Below are positions 17,761 to 25,557 of a stretch of DNA of 64,000 nucleotides, piece by piece. A program made the position numbers and the translations under genes. The number at the start of each line of letters is the position of its first letter. The first letter of the stretch is position 1. Below the pieces are notes generated by a model. That model was given only the letters and a program-made list of their open reading frames with translations, had not been told where the DNA came from and made no database searches. The DNA comes from Gluconobacter japonicus (GTDB lineage Bacteria > Pseudomonadota > Alphaproteobacteria > Acetobacterales > Acetobacteraceae). The stretch lies in assembly GCF_002723975.1 (NCBI RefSeq), contig NZ_BEWO01000013.1, positions 21,353 through 85,352 of the forward strand. The letters are read 5' to 3'.

Positions 17761-19349
17761 AACCTGATCTCCTGCGTCATTTCAGTCGCAACAAGAAAAG
17801 TCGATACAGGGGCCTGTTCTGCCTCATCCTGGGAGAAGGACTCTGCTGTTCCTTCGTACAGACCTGACCAGAATGGCTTCATGGCTTGTGTCAGCGCCAC
17901 GTAGCGCTGATAAATGCCTTCATAAATTCGGACCCGGCCCGGCTCAGGCTGATAAACCGTCATCGGAATATCCTGAGCCACGACCGCGTCTTCGAGACTG
18001 TCATACAACCCAACGGCCACACTGGCCGTCAGAGCGGCCCCAAGCGCACCAGCTTCCCGAACACTGGAAATTTCCACTGGGACGTTCAGAATATCTGCGA
18101 ACATCTGAGCGATGGAAGCCTGACCGCTGCCCCCTCCCGACACGCCAAGACGACGGACAGCACCCGTCAGTCGAAGAGTTTCAACATGCTCGCGATGATT
18201 GAAAATCGTTCCTTCAATCATCGCCTGAAACAGATCTGCCCGATCATGCCAGGATTGCACGCCAAACAGAGACGCGCTCGCCGGAGCTTCATAAGGGGAG
18301 CCGAACAGGAAGGGGTGATAGAGAGGAACTGGCCGCTCTGCCCGGGAGCGACCAAGCCTGGCTTCGACTTCACCTGTCAAAATCTGGGCTGCTTCCTTTT
18401 CTTCAGGCAGCAGCATGCGTGCCAGCCATTCGAGATTGCTCGATGATGCTGGCGAAATCGCCATGCAGTTCCACAACCCCTTACGGTAACCCGCACGACA
18501 GGACCAACCCTCTCCGATGACCGGACGGCTCCGGAAGATTTCGTTGATAGAAAACGTGCCTGCCGTGATGGAGAGATCACCCGGCTGCGTATAGCCCAGC
18601 CCGACGGCGGCAGCTGTTACATCATGCAGACCCGCAGAAACAGGCGTTCCTTCCAGAAGCCCCGTCGCCATGGCTGCATCACGGGTAATCACTCCACCTC
18701 GATCACAGGACAACAGCATCCGCGGGAGCGCACCCCGGATCTCCGAAATCTCCAGCACATCAAGAATGCTGTCGCTATAATCCTGCGTATACAGATCCGT
18801 AAACGACGTACTGGCTTCAGTCAGATCCGTGGCAATCTCACCCGTCAGACAGAGTCGTATCCAGTCTTTGGCAAAGAAAACAGTGCCAATTTCAGCATAT
18901 CGATCCGGCTGATGACGCTTCATCCAAGCAAGAAGTGTGGTGGCAGAATAAGAATAAGGTCGTTGCCCGGCAATCGGAACAACCTTCTCAAGGCGCCCCT
19001 CCCGTTTCCACTCTTCGTGTAGCTCCGTCGCACGGCTGTCGAGCGACATAATTCCACGGCCCAGAGGGCTTCTTGAGCGATCAAGAACAAAAAGCCCATC
19101 CCCGTGAGCTGTTACACCCACACCCGCTATCGCTTGCGGCGGAACACCGGAACTTTCAAGCGCATCTCTGACAGCTTCGACCACGGCACGCCATGCTTCA
19201 TGCATGTCGCGCTCAACGTGCCTCGGCTCATCCATATGCTGCGGAACACGTCGGCGTCCTAATCCTACGATTTCACCCGCCCTCGAAAAGACAACAGCCT
19301 TTGTCGTCGTGGAACCGCAGTCGATCCCGATTGTGAAATCCTGGCGCAT
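17757..19349 (-). CDS. FGGY-family polyol kinase (EryA-like)
   Basis: 530 residues from the ATG at 19349, which has a GGAGGG ribosome-binding site. The frame continues upstream to 19427 through the operator region, so that start is rejected. FGGY motifs: IGIDCGSTTTKAVVF (phosphate loop), THGDGLF-like TAHGDGLFVLD near 105, GIMSLDSRA, and a C-terminal SGGGSGQASIAQMFADILN ATP-binding segment. The pattern resembles erythritol/threitol and other short polyol kinases more than glycerol or xylulose kinases. First gene of the kinase-dehydrogenase-aldolase operon. Substrate is inferred only. Confidence 0.82.
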   Translation of the reverse strand: MRQDFTIGIDCGSTTTKAVVFSRAGEIVGLGRRRVPQHMDEPRHVERDMHEAWRAVVEAVRDALESSGVPPQAIAGVGVTAHGDGLFVLDRSRSPLGRGIMSLDSRATELHEEWKREGRLEKVVPIAGQRPYSYSATTLLAWMKRHQPDRYAEIGTVFFAKDWIRLCLTGEIATDLTEASTSFTDLYTQDYSDSILDVLEISEIRGALPRMLLSCDRGGVITRDAAMATGLLEGTPVSAGLHDVTAAAVGLGYTQPGDLSITAGTFSINEIFRSRPVIGEGWSCRAGYRKGLWNCMAISPASSSNLEWLARMLLPEEKEAAQILTGEVEARLGRSRAERPVPLYHPFLFGSPYEAPASASLFGVQSWHDRADLFQAMIEGTIFNHREHVETLRLTGAVRRLGVSGGGSGQASIAQMFADILNVPVEISSVREAGALGAALTASVAVGLYDSLEDAVVAQDIPMTVYQPEPGRVRIYEGIYQRYVALTQAMKPFWSGLYEGTAESFSQDEAEQAPVSTFLVATEMTQEIRL

Positions 19350-19372
19350 CACTGGCCCTCCAGACGCCTTCT

Positions 19373-19408
19373 TGTTATCGGCCTCTACGAAAAATGCGAC
19401 CGATAACA
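19373..19408. promoter_or_regulatory. Inverted repeat upstream of the polyol kinase
   Basis: TGTTATCGG (19373-19381) and CCGATAACA (19400-19408), perfect arms 18 bases apart, ending 24 bases before the kinase ATG. It shares the TTATCG/CGATAA core and near-identical spacing with the repeat at 14915-14949. Probable operator for a DeoR regulator; it also lies between the kinase and the divergent DeoR gene. Confidence 0.62.
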
Positions 19409-19457
19409 CAGAAAATGTTATTATCATGTGATATACGTGTTAATATACCGGCGTCAA

Positions 19458-19473
19458 TGTGATAAATATCACT
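19458..19473. promoter_or_regulatory. CRP/FNR-like site
   Basis: TGTGA, six bases, TCACT within AT-rich DNA between the divergent kinase and DeoR genes. It matches the classic CRP half-site spacing. Only one such site is seen, so chance is possible. Confidence 0.35.
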
Positions 19474-19622
19474 TTTGAACTCGGGGAGCTGCCTGTGTGA
19501 TATTTCCGCTCAAAACCTCATCAAACTGCACATCCGAACATTACAAATTTCGTCAGCACTGGTATGTAGAAGCCTCTTTGCCGCAAAACGGCCTTACCGA
19601 GAGACAAGGATCTTTTTGACAG

Positions 19623-20441
19623 ATGACTGACGGTTCGGGCGTGACAACTGCCTCTCCTGGTGTCCTTCTCAGCAAGCGTCGGGACAACAGTGCCAGACAA
19701 CAGCAGATCCTTGACGTGCTTCTGGAAACCGGTAGCGCTACGATCGAGACCCTTTCAGAGCGTTTCGGCGTGAGTCGCATGACCATTCACCGGGACGCAC
19801 ACGCTCTCGCGGCCCAGGGTCTGATCGACAAGCTTCATGGCAGTATTGTTCTCAAAAACCGGGTTGTGACTCAGAAAACAGTCAATTTTCGAAAATCCCG
19901 CGCACCAGACCTTAAAGAATCCATCATCCATCGTGCGATCTCGATGATCACACCAGAACAGATTCTGGTCCTGGACGACTCAACAACGGTCGCAGCAATG
20001 CTGCCCCTTCTTCCCGCTCTCGCCCCTCTGACAATCATTACCAATGCCGTCGGTGTGATTCAGGCGCTGGCCCCTTATCCGAACCTCAAGATCATTTGTC
20101 TGGGAGGAGATTACAATCAGCCACGCAATGCATTTTTTGGCCTTGTTTGTGAACAGGCCGCAAAGTCACTCCGCGCCAATACGATGTTTCTTTCAACGTC
20201 AATTATTCATAATGAAACCGCGTTTCAAAATGACCAGGACGTCGTAAAGGTCAAGCAGGCATTGATGCAGATCTCGGATCAAACCGTTCTGCTCGTAGAC
20301 AGTACAAAATTCCGTAAGGGCGGCCTACATCGATTGGCGTCATTGAACGAGTTCGATCTTGTTCTGACAGACTCTCAAATCAAACCATCACTGCGGAAAA
20401 GCCTTATCCAAGATGGAATTAATATAGAAGTTTGCGGATAA
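19623..20441 (+). CDS. DeoR-family regulator, divergent from the polyol kinase
   Basis: 272 residues. N-terminal winged helix (ATIETLSERFGVSRMTIHRDAHALAAQGLIDKLHG, about 38-75) and a DeoR sensor domain with VLDDSTTVAAML, ITNAVGV and CLGGDYNQPRNAFFGLV. Paralogous to the regulator at 13278-14102. It is transcribed away from the kinase across a 273-base region holding the inverted repeat and the CRP-like site. It is the natural candidate for local control of the kinase operon and of itself. A terminator follows. Confidence 0.87.
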   Translation: MTDGSGVTTASPGVLLSKRRDNSARQQQILDVLLETGSATIETLSERFGVSRMTIHRDAHALAAQGLIDKLHGSIVLKNRVVTQKTVNFRKSRAPDLKESIIHRAISMITPEQILVLDDSTTVAAMLPLLPALAPLTIITNAVGVIQALAPYPNLKIICLGGDYNQPRNAFFGLVCEQAAKSLRANTMFLSTSIIHNETAFQNDQDVVKVKQALMQISDQTVLLVDSTKFRKGGLHRLASLNEFDLVLTDSQIKPSLRKSLIQDGINIEVCG

Positions 20442-20451
20442 ATCCCGCTCA

Positions 20452-20488
20452 GGGAAATTCCCTACACGGAATTTCCCAAAATATTTTT
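20452..20488 (+). terminator. Terminator of the divergent DeoR gene
   Basis: GGGAAATTCC (20452-20461) and GGAATTTCCC (20468-20477) with a six-base loop, followed by AAAATATTTTT. Perfect 10-bp stem, 11 bases after the stop codon. Confidence 0.8.
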
Positions 20489-20910
20489 CCGGAAACATAC
20501 TTCTAAAAATCCACGACTCTGCCTCGTATCGAGCAATACACCTGACAACCAAAAATTGTCACTTAGACGAACTCTTTCTTCCATTCTTTCATAGGAAAGA
20601 GCTTTTGTGTCGCACCCAGCCCACTACACAAAAAATTTATTTATATAACTATTATATATAGTTTTATTGAACTATTTCTTTCTTCCCTTTTGCACTATCC
20701 ATCAGTTTTCCTTGGAAAACTCACATACTGATACGGGTAGCGGGTATCTACACAAACTTACTGATTTTCGTTGAAATATGGCCAAATTTTGCACTTAAGT
20801 TTCAATTAGTATCATTTACGTCCACAATGAAATTAACGATATATTGACGATTGTTCAGCAAAAAGCGTAACCCTGTATTTCCGCTTCCCTGAGACACTGG
20901 AGATGCTGAA
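20489..20910. other. AT-rich intergenic stretch without a gene
   Basis: About 420 bases, markedly AT-rich against the surroundings, with no open frame that looks coding. It holds an 18-base palindrome at 20704-20721 (AGTTTTCC, TT, GGAAAACT) and a TTGACG hexamer near 20844 that could belong to the promoter of the downstream HTH gene. No other structure seen. Confidence 0.6.
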
Positions 20911-21249
20911 ATGTCTGGCATAACGTTAAACGATTTCCTAAGTGTCACACGCTGGACACCAGCTGAGCTCGCGGCCCAGATTGACCGCCATCAGGAGGAT
21001 ATCGAATGGTGGCTACGCCATCAGGAGGATATCGAATGGTGGCTACGCCATCAGGAACATGTCCCTGAACGCCTGACCGCGTGGATGAGTCACATTGTCG
21101 ACGCCTTTCGAAACAATCCAGCCCCGAAAGGTTATGCCATGGAGCGTTCAGAGGACTGCATTTTCAATGATGATCCGTCCATCACCGTTGTATGTTCTGT
21201 CTGCCGCTTTGCCGCGACATGCAGAGCATCCCGAAAACTCAAAAATTAG
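20911..21249 (+). CDS. Small HTH protein with duplicated recognition helix
   Basis: 112 residues. The first 65 residues look like a Cro/C1-type helix-turn-helix: LNDFLSVTRWTPAELAAQIDRHQEDIEWWLRH then VPERLTAWMSHIVDAF. The stretch HQEDIEWWLR occurs twice in a row (27-36 and 37-46), so the expected recognition helix and its turn are lengthened by ten residues. The C-terminal 30 residues hold Cys in the pattern CSVCRFAATC, possibly metal-binding. It converges with mntR, whose stop is only 12 bases away. Target unknown; the palindrome at 20704 is a candidate. Confidence 0.65.
   Translation: MSGITLNDFLSVTRWTPAELAAQIDRHQEDIEWWLRHQEDIEWWLRHQEHVPERLTAWMSHIVDAFRNNPAPKGYAMERSEDCIFNDDPSITVVCSVCRFAATCRASRKLKN
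20986..21057 (+). repeat. 30-bp tandem direct repeat inside the HTH gene
   Basis: Two perfect 30-base copies (20986-21015 and 21016-21045) beginning CGCCATCAGGAGGATATCGA, followed by the first 10-12 bases of a third. The unit is a multiple of three, so the frame is kept. Perfect identity points to a recent slippage or duplication event. Confidence 0.95.
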
Positions 21250-21261
21250 CAGCGTCTGGCT

Positions 21262-21756
21262 TCATGTTTCTGGCAAAGTCTTCATAAAATTTGCGAGCCC
21301 TTTGTTTAGAGCTTTTTCAAACACTGTAAGCGTTTCCTCTCCCACGTAATGTTCGATGCCTTCAGCATCAATACGAGCGTTTTCCTCGCTAATTCCCAAC
21401 GCAAGAAGAAACGCTTCGACGATCCCATGCCGATGGCGTGCTTTGTTCGCCATCGCCTGCCCGGCATCCGTCAGAAACACGCCTCTATAAGGCTTCTGCG
21501 TGACAAGCCCTTCGGCTGAAAGTCTGGCCAGCATCTTCGCAACCGTGGGCTGAGACACACCCAATCTTCCGGCAATATCGACCTGACGCGCTTCCTGACC
21601 TTCAGACAGGAGATCAGAGATCAATTCGACGTAATCCTCAACCAGCACCTTCTGCCGCGCAGCGCGATTGGCACGAAACCCTTCCGAATGCGTCGCCATA
21701 TCCAGAAGGGCTTTCTGCCTGCTCTTTTTCCGTTCCACGCCTCGAACCTGCTCCAT
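21262..21756 (-). CDS. mntR: Manganese-responsive regulator MntR (DtxR family)
   Basis: 164 residues from the ATG at 21756; the frame opens six bases earlier at TTG. Winged helix [31 protein letters not shown] (about 55-85), then the metal-binding and dimer helices with [15 protein letters not shown] and [14 protein letters not shown]. It resembles the proteobacterial MntR closely, including the N-terminal arm and [12 protein letters not shown]. It represses Mn import when Mn is plentiful. It is divergent from mntH, with a 122-base shared promoter region. Confidence 0.93.
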   Translation of the reverse strand: MEQVRGVERKKSRQKALLDMATHSEGFRANRAARQKVLVEDYVELISDLLSEGQEARQVDIAGRLGVSQPTVAKMLARLSAEGLVTQKPYRGVFLTDAGQAMANKARHRHGIVEAFLLALGISEENARIDAEGIEHYVGEETLTVFEKALNKGLANFMKTLPET

Positions 21757-21822
21757 CCTCAATTATTCGAAAGGGAATAAAATATTCCACAAATTATTTC
21801 CAGTTTTGAGAATAGAGATTCA

Positions 21823-21850
21823 TCTTATGAATATAGCATATTGCATAATT
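21823..21850. promoter_or_regulatory. Possible MntR site upstream of mntH
   Basis: Imperfect inverted repeat around AATATAGCATATTGCATAA. It keeps the ATAGC half-site of the palindrome at 23335 and of known MntR boxes, but the second half is degenerate. Located 29-56 bases before the mntH ATG. Confidence 0.4.
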
Positions 21851-21878
21851 TTGAGATTCACGTTTGAATGGTATTCTG

Positions 21879-23264
21879 ATGTCAGAAAATCCTTCCACGC
21901 CTGAAATTGCCCTCACTGATCTTCCTCGCAAGGCTTCAGCCTGGCGCTTTGCGCGCGATGAGGACAGAACGCGGCCCTCTCTTCCGGAAGTGTTTTCTAC
22001 CGTTCATGTTCCCGGTGGGCAGACTTCGTGGCTCAAGCGCTTTCTGGCATTCGTGGGACCAGGCTACATGGTCTCCGTAGGGTATATGGACCCCGGAAAC
22101 TGGGCCACAGACCTTCAGGGAGGTGCTCAGTACGGATACACCCTGTTGTGCGTCATCATGCTCTCCAATCTGATGGCTATTCTGCTTCAGGCTCTCTCAG
22201 CCCGATTAGGAATTGCAACAGGCAGGGATCTGGGTCAGGCATGTCGTGACCAATACCACCCAGCTATCAATATTATCCTTTGGCTTGCCTGCGAACTGGC
22301 CATCATTGCCTGCGATCTTGCTGAAGTGATTGGCACTGCTGTTGCATTGCAGTTGCTATTTGGCCTCCCCCTTCTCGGAGGAGCGCTCCTCTCCATCTTT
22401 GATGCGTTCATCGTGCTGCTGCTGATGGGGCGAGGATTTCGATATCTGGAAGCCTTTGTCATTGGGCTTCTTACTATTATCGCCCTCTGCTTTGCCGTTC
22501 AGCTTGTAGCTGCTGCCCCTCCCGTTGCGAGCATCCTAAAAGGTCTGCTTCCTACGTCGCAGGTTATTACCACACCCGGAATGCTCTACATTGCTATTGG
22601 CATCATCGGCGCAACCGTAATGCCCCACAACCTTTATCTGCATTCATCCATTGTCCAGACCCGCGCCTATGAACGCACACCTGCCGGACGACGTGAGGCC
22701 ATCCGCTGGTCAACCTGGGACAGTACAATCGCCCTGATGCTGGCACTGTTCATCAACGCTGCCATCCTGATCGTGGCGGCCGCGGCATTTCATGACACTG
22801 GCCATCAAAGCGTTGCCGAAATCGAAGACGCCTACCGGCTTCTTTCCCCCATCCTTGGCTTGGGAATTGCCTCCACACTCTTCGCCCTTGCCTTACTTGC
22901 TGCAGGAACAAATTCAACTGTCACAGGCACCCTTGCCGGACAGATCATCATGGAAGGCTTCCTGCGCCTGCGTATTCCACACTGGGCCCGACGCCTCCTG
23001 ACGCGCGGCCTGGCCATTATTCCCGTTGCCGTGGTGACGGTTCTTTATGGCGGACACGGTGTGGGTACACTTTTGCTGGCCAGCCAGGTCATCCTTTCGC
23101 TGCAACTGCCCTTTGCCGTCATTCCTCTGGTGATGTTTGTCTCCAATCGACGCAAAATGGGAGAGTTCACGATTTCTCCCTTTATGACTGTCTTGTCCTG
23201 GAGCGTCGCCGGGCTGATCCTCATTCTCAATTTCAAGCTTCTCTACGACACACTGGCTGGATAA
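21879..23264 (+). CDS. mntH: Nramp-family manganese importer MntH
   Basis: 461 residues from the ATG at 21879; the frame opens at a TTG at 21864. Nramp transporter with about eleven transmembrane helices. Metal-site signatures are present: [15 protein letters not shown] in helix 1 and [17 protein letters not shown] in helix 6. It imports Mn2+ (and possibly Fe2+) with protons across the inner membrane. Divergent from mntR, which is expected to repress it. A TonB receptor gene follows 32 bases downstream on the same strand. Confidence 0.95.
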   Translation: MSENPSTPEIALTDLPRKASAWRFARDEDRTRPSLPEVFSTVHVPGGQTSWLKRFLAFVGPGYMVSVGYMDPGNWATDLQGGAQYGYTLLCVIMLSNLMAILLQALSARLGIATGRDLGQACRDQYHPAINIILWLACELAIIACDLAEVIGTAVALQLLFGLPLLGGALLSIFDAFIVLLLMGRGFRYLEAFVIGLLTIIALCFAVQLVAAAPPVASILKGLLPTSQVITTPGMLYIAIGIIGATVMPHNLYLHSSIVQTRAYERTPAGRREAIRWSTWDSTIALMLALFINAAILIVAAAAFHDTGHQSVAEIEDAYRLLSPILGLGIASTLFALALLAAGTNSTVTGTLAGQIIMEGFLRLRIPHWARRLLTRGLAIIPVAVVTVLYGGHGVGTLLLASQVILSLQLPFAVIPLVMFVSNRRKMGEFTISPFMTVLSWSVAGLILILNFKLLYDTLAG

Positions 23265-23296
23265 ATCCCGCCGCATCGCACGGATTTCTTACATTC

Positions 23297-25552
23297 ATGA
23301 CCAATAGATCTCTGCCCTCAAGACGCGCTTTTTTATATAGCAATTGCTATATTTATCAGCATATACATTCTGAAAATTCTCCCCTCAGATCATTCAAGAA
23401 GTTTGCACTCTGCACAGCCCTCCTTGCAGGTTTCTTGTCCACTGCACAGGCGTCAGAAACGATACCCGCTACGGATCGCGATGACGGAGCCTCAAAGAAA
23501 AAACAAGCACACGCAGAGAAAGCCGCCAAGCAAGAGCAGATTACCGTTACAGGCCATCTGGATCAGGCGCGTGGTCGCATTTTTCCACGACTGGGGGCGG
23601 TATCCTACGGCATTGATCAGCGCCAGATCCAAGCCACACCTCAGGGCCAAAATGCGTCCTTCAGTCAGATTATGCTGCGAATGCCTGGTGTGGTGCAGGA
23701 CAGTTATGGCGAAGTGCATGTGCGAGGCGAACATGGTGGCCTGACCTACCGCGTCAATGGTGTCCTTCTCCCAGAAGGCTTGAATGGCTTCGGTCAGGAA
23801 CTCGATACGCGGATTATCCAATCCGTTGACCTTCTTACCGGCACCCTCCCTGCACAGTTCGGTTTTCGAACCGCCGGTATTGTGGATGTCCACACAAAAA
23901 CCGGGTCAACGCTCAAGAGCAATCAATTGTCCCTTTATGGAGGGAGTTACAATACATTCGCTCCCTCTCTGCAACTTGGTGGATCAAAAGGACGATTTGA
24001 ATATTTCACCACGTTCTCCTTCAATAGAAACACCATTGGAATTGAGAACCCAACAGCATCCTTCCGAGCCACACATGACCTGACACAACAAGGTAAAGGC
24101 TTTGGTTATTTTTCATGGCGACTGGACGACAACAATCGAATTTCGCTTCTGACCAGCGCTTCCTATGCTGATTTTGAACTGCCAAACACCACGGGTTTAC
24201 AGCCGACTTATCAACTGGAAGGCACAAGCTGGAACGATCCATCCGTTCAATCCCGCTTTTTGAACGATAGTCAAACAGAACAGAATTATTACGCCGTCGT
24301 GTCCTACCAGCACAGCGCCGAAAAACTGAACCTCCAGCTTTCTCCTTATTTCCGTTACGGTCGGATTGACTACACGCCTGATCCTGTACGCGATCTTGTG
24401 TTTCAGGGTGTGGCAGAACACGAAGTCAACGACTTCACGACAGGCGGGGCACAGTTTGACCTATCCTACGATGTAGCTCCGGATCACACGATCCGTGCTG
24501 GCCTGCTCGGACAATACACATCGGAACGTCTGGATACGAATTCCCTCGTATTTCCAATAGATTCAGAAGGAAATCAAACTGCCACTACTCCGCTACGCCT
24601 GATTGACAACACAGGAAACTGGTCTGCGGAAGCAGGCGCCTATATTCAGGACGAGTACCGCATCAACCGAAAACTAACGTTCAATTACGGTCTGCGTTAT
24701 GATCGCTTTGCATCCTCGTTTGGCAATGAAGGACAACTGAGTCCGCGCGCAAACATGGTGTGGAAGCCGTTCCGAAGCACCACTCTGCATATCGGATATT
24801 CACGATACTTCGCACCGCCTTCCCCGCAATATGTCTATCCGTCCACGCTCGCTCATTTTGCGGGAACCACAAATGCCGCAGCCAACCTGACCGATACGGC
24901 AACAAAAGTCGAAACTTCGAATTATGTGGATGCAGGTATTCTGCAACACATTACCCCTGACCTCCAGATCACAATCGATGCCTACAGCAAATGGGCTCAT
25001 AATCTGACGGATCTGGGGCAGTTCGGACGCGCCGTTATTCTGGCTCCTTTCAGCTACAGACGAGGCCATGTTTATGGTGCAGAGTTCGGCAGTGCATGGC
25101 GTCATGGGCCATGGTCTGTTTTCGGAAATTTCTCATATGTAAAAACCGCAGCGCGGGACATCAATTCCGCCGAATACCAGTTTGCCCCCGAAGAACTGGC
25201 CTATATCCGCTCACATGCCATCCAGTTGGATCATCAAGGGGAATATACGGCCAGCGCCGGAACATCCTACAGCAGCAAGCATCATCTTGCTTATGTCGAT
25301 TTCCTATACGGTTACGGTCTTCGTAGTGGTTTTGCCAATCTGGACAAGCAACCCCAGTACGCAATTTTCAATATTGGTTACCAGTACACCCTCACCCACG
25401 TTCCGCTTGGACGGGATCTAAAAATCCGTGCTGACGTCGTGAACCTTTTCGACAAACGTTATCAGCTTCGTGATGGCAGCGGCGTCGGGATTTACCAGGC
25501 GCAGTACGGCCAACGCCGGGGCACATATTTTTCACTCGTCTCGGATTTCTGA
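23297..25552 (+). CDS. TonB-dependent outer membrane receptor linked to mntH
   Basis: 751 residues from the only in-frame ATG. Plug domain from about residue 80 (QITVTGHLDQARG ... SQIMLRMPGVVQDSYGEVHVRGEHGG) and a beta barrel ending in Phe (TYFSLVSDF). The hydrophobic signal core FALCTALLAGFLSTAQA begins only near residue 36, leaving an unusually long N-terminal arm, and an MntR-type palindrome lies inside that arm. The true start may therefore be elsewhere. It begins 32 bases after mntH and may share its transcript. The link to MntR and MntH suggests uptake of manganese or a manganese complex (inference). A different substrate remains possible. Confidence 0.85.
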   Translation: MTNRSLPSRRAFLYSNCYIYQHIHSENSPLRSFKKFALCTALLAGFLSTAQASETIPATDRDDGASKKKQAHAEKAAKQEQITVTGHLDQARGRIFPRLGAVSYGIDQRQIQATPQGQNASFSQIMLRMPGVVQDSYGEVHVRGEHGGLTYRVNGVLLPEGLNGFGQELDTRIIQSVDLLTGTLPAQFGFRTAGIVDVHTKTGSTLKSNQLSLYGGSYNTFAPSLQLGGSKGRFEYFTTFSFNRNTIGIENPTASFRATHDLTQQGKGFGYFSWRLDDNNRISLLTSASYADFELPNTTGLQPTYQLEGTSWNDPSVQSRFLNDSQTEQNYYAVVSYQHSAEKLNLQLSPYFRYGRIDYTPDPVRDLVFQGVAEHEVNDFTTGGAQFDLSYDVAPDHTIRAGLLGQYTSERLDTNSLVFPIDSEGNQTATTPLRLIDNTGNWSAEAGAYIQDEYRINRKLTFNYGLRYDRFASSFGNEGQLSPRANMVWKPFRSTTLHIGYSRYFAPPSPQYVYPSTLAHFAGTTNAAANLTDTATKVETSNYVDAGILQHITPDLQITIDAYSKWAHNLTDLGQFGRAVILAPFSYRRGHVYGAEFGSAWRHGPWSVFGNFSYVKTAARDINSAEYQFAPEELAYIRSHAIQLDHQGEYTASAGTSYSSKHHLAYVDFLYGYGLRSGFANLDKQPQYAIFNIGYQYTLTHVPLGRDLKIRADVVNLFDKRYQLRDGSGVGIYQAQYGQRRGTYFSLVSDF
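23335..23352. promoter_or_regulatory. MntR-box-like palindrome
   Basis: Perfect 18-base palindrome ATATAGCAATTGCTATAT. The ATAGC-N4-GCTAT core is the pattern known for enterobacterial MntR operators. It lies just after mntH and inside the annotated 5' part of the TonB receptor gene. Confidence 0.6.
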
Positions 25553-25557
25553 AACCT

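Noticed and set aside
23318..23339. Twin-arginine-like SRRAFLY in the N-terminal arm of the mntH-linked receptor
   Set aside because: No hydrophobic core follows directly, the usual Sec-type core comes 15-20 residues later, and outer membrane receptors use Sec. Judged chance.
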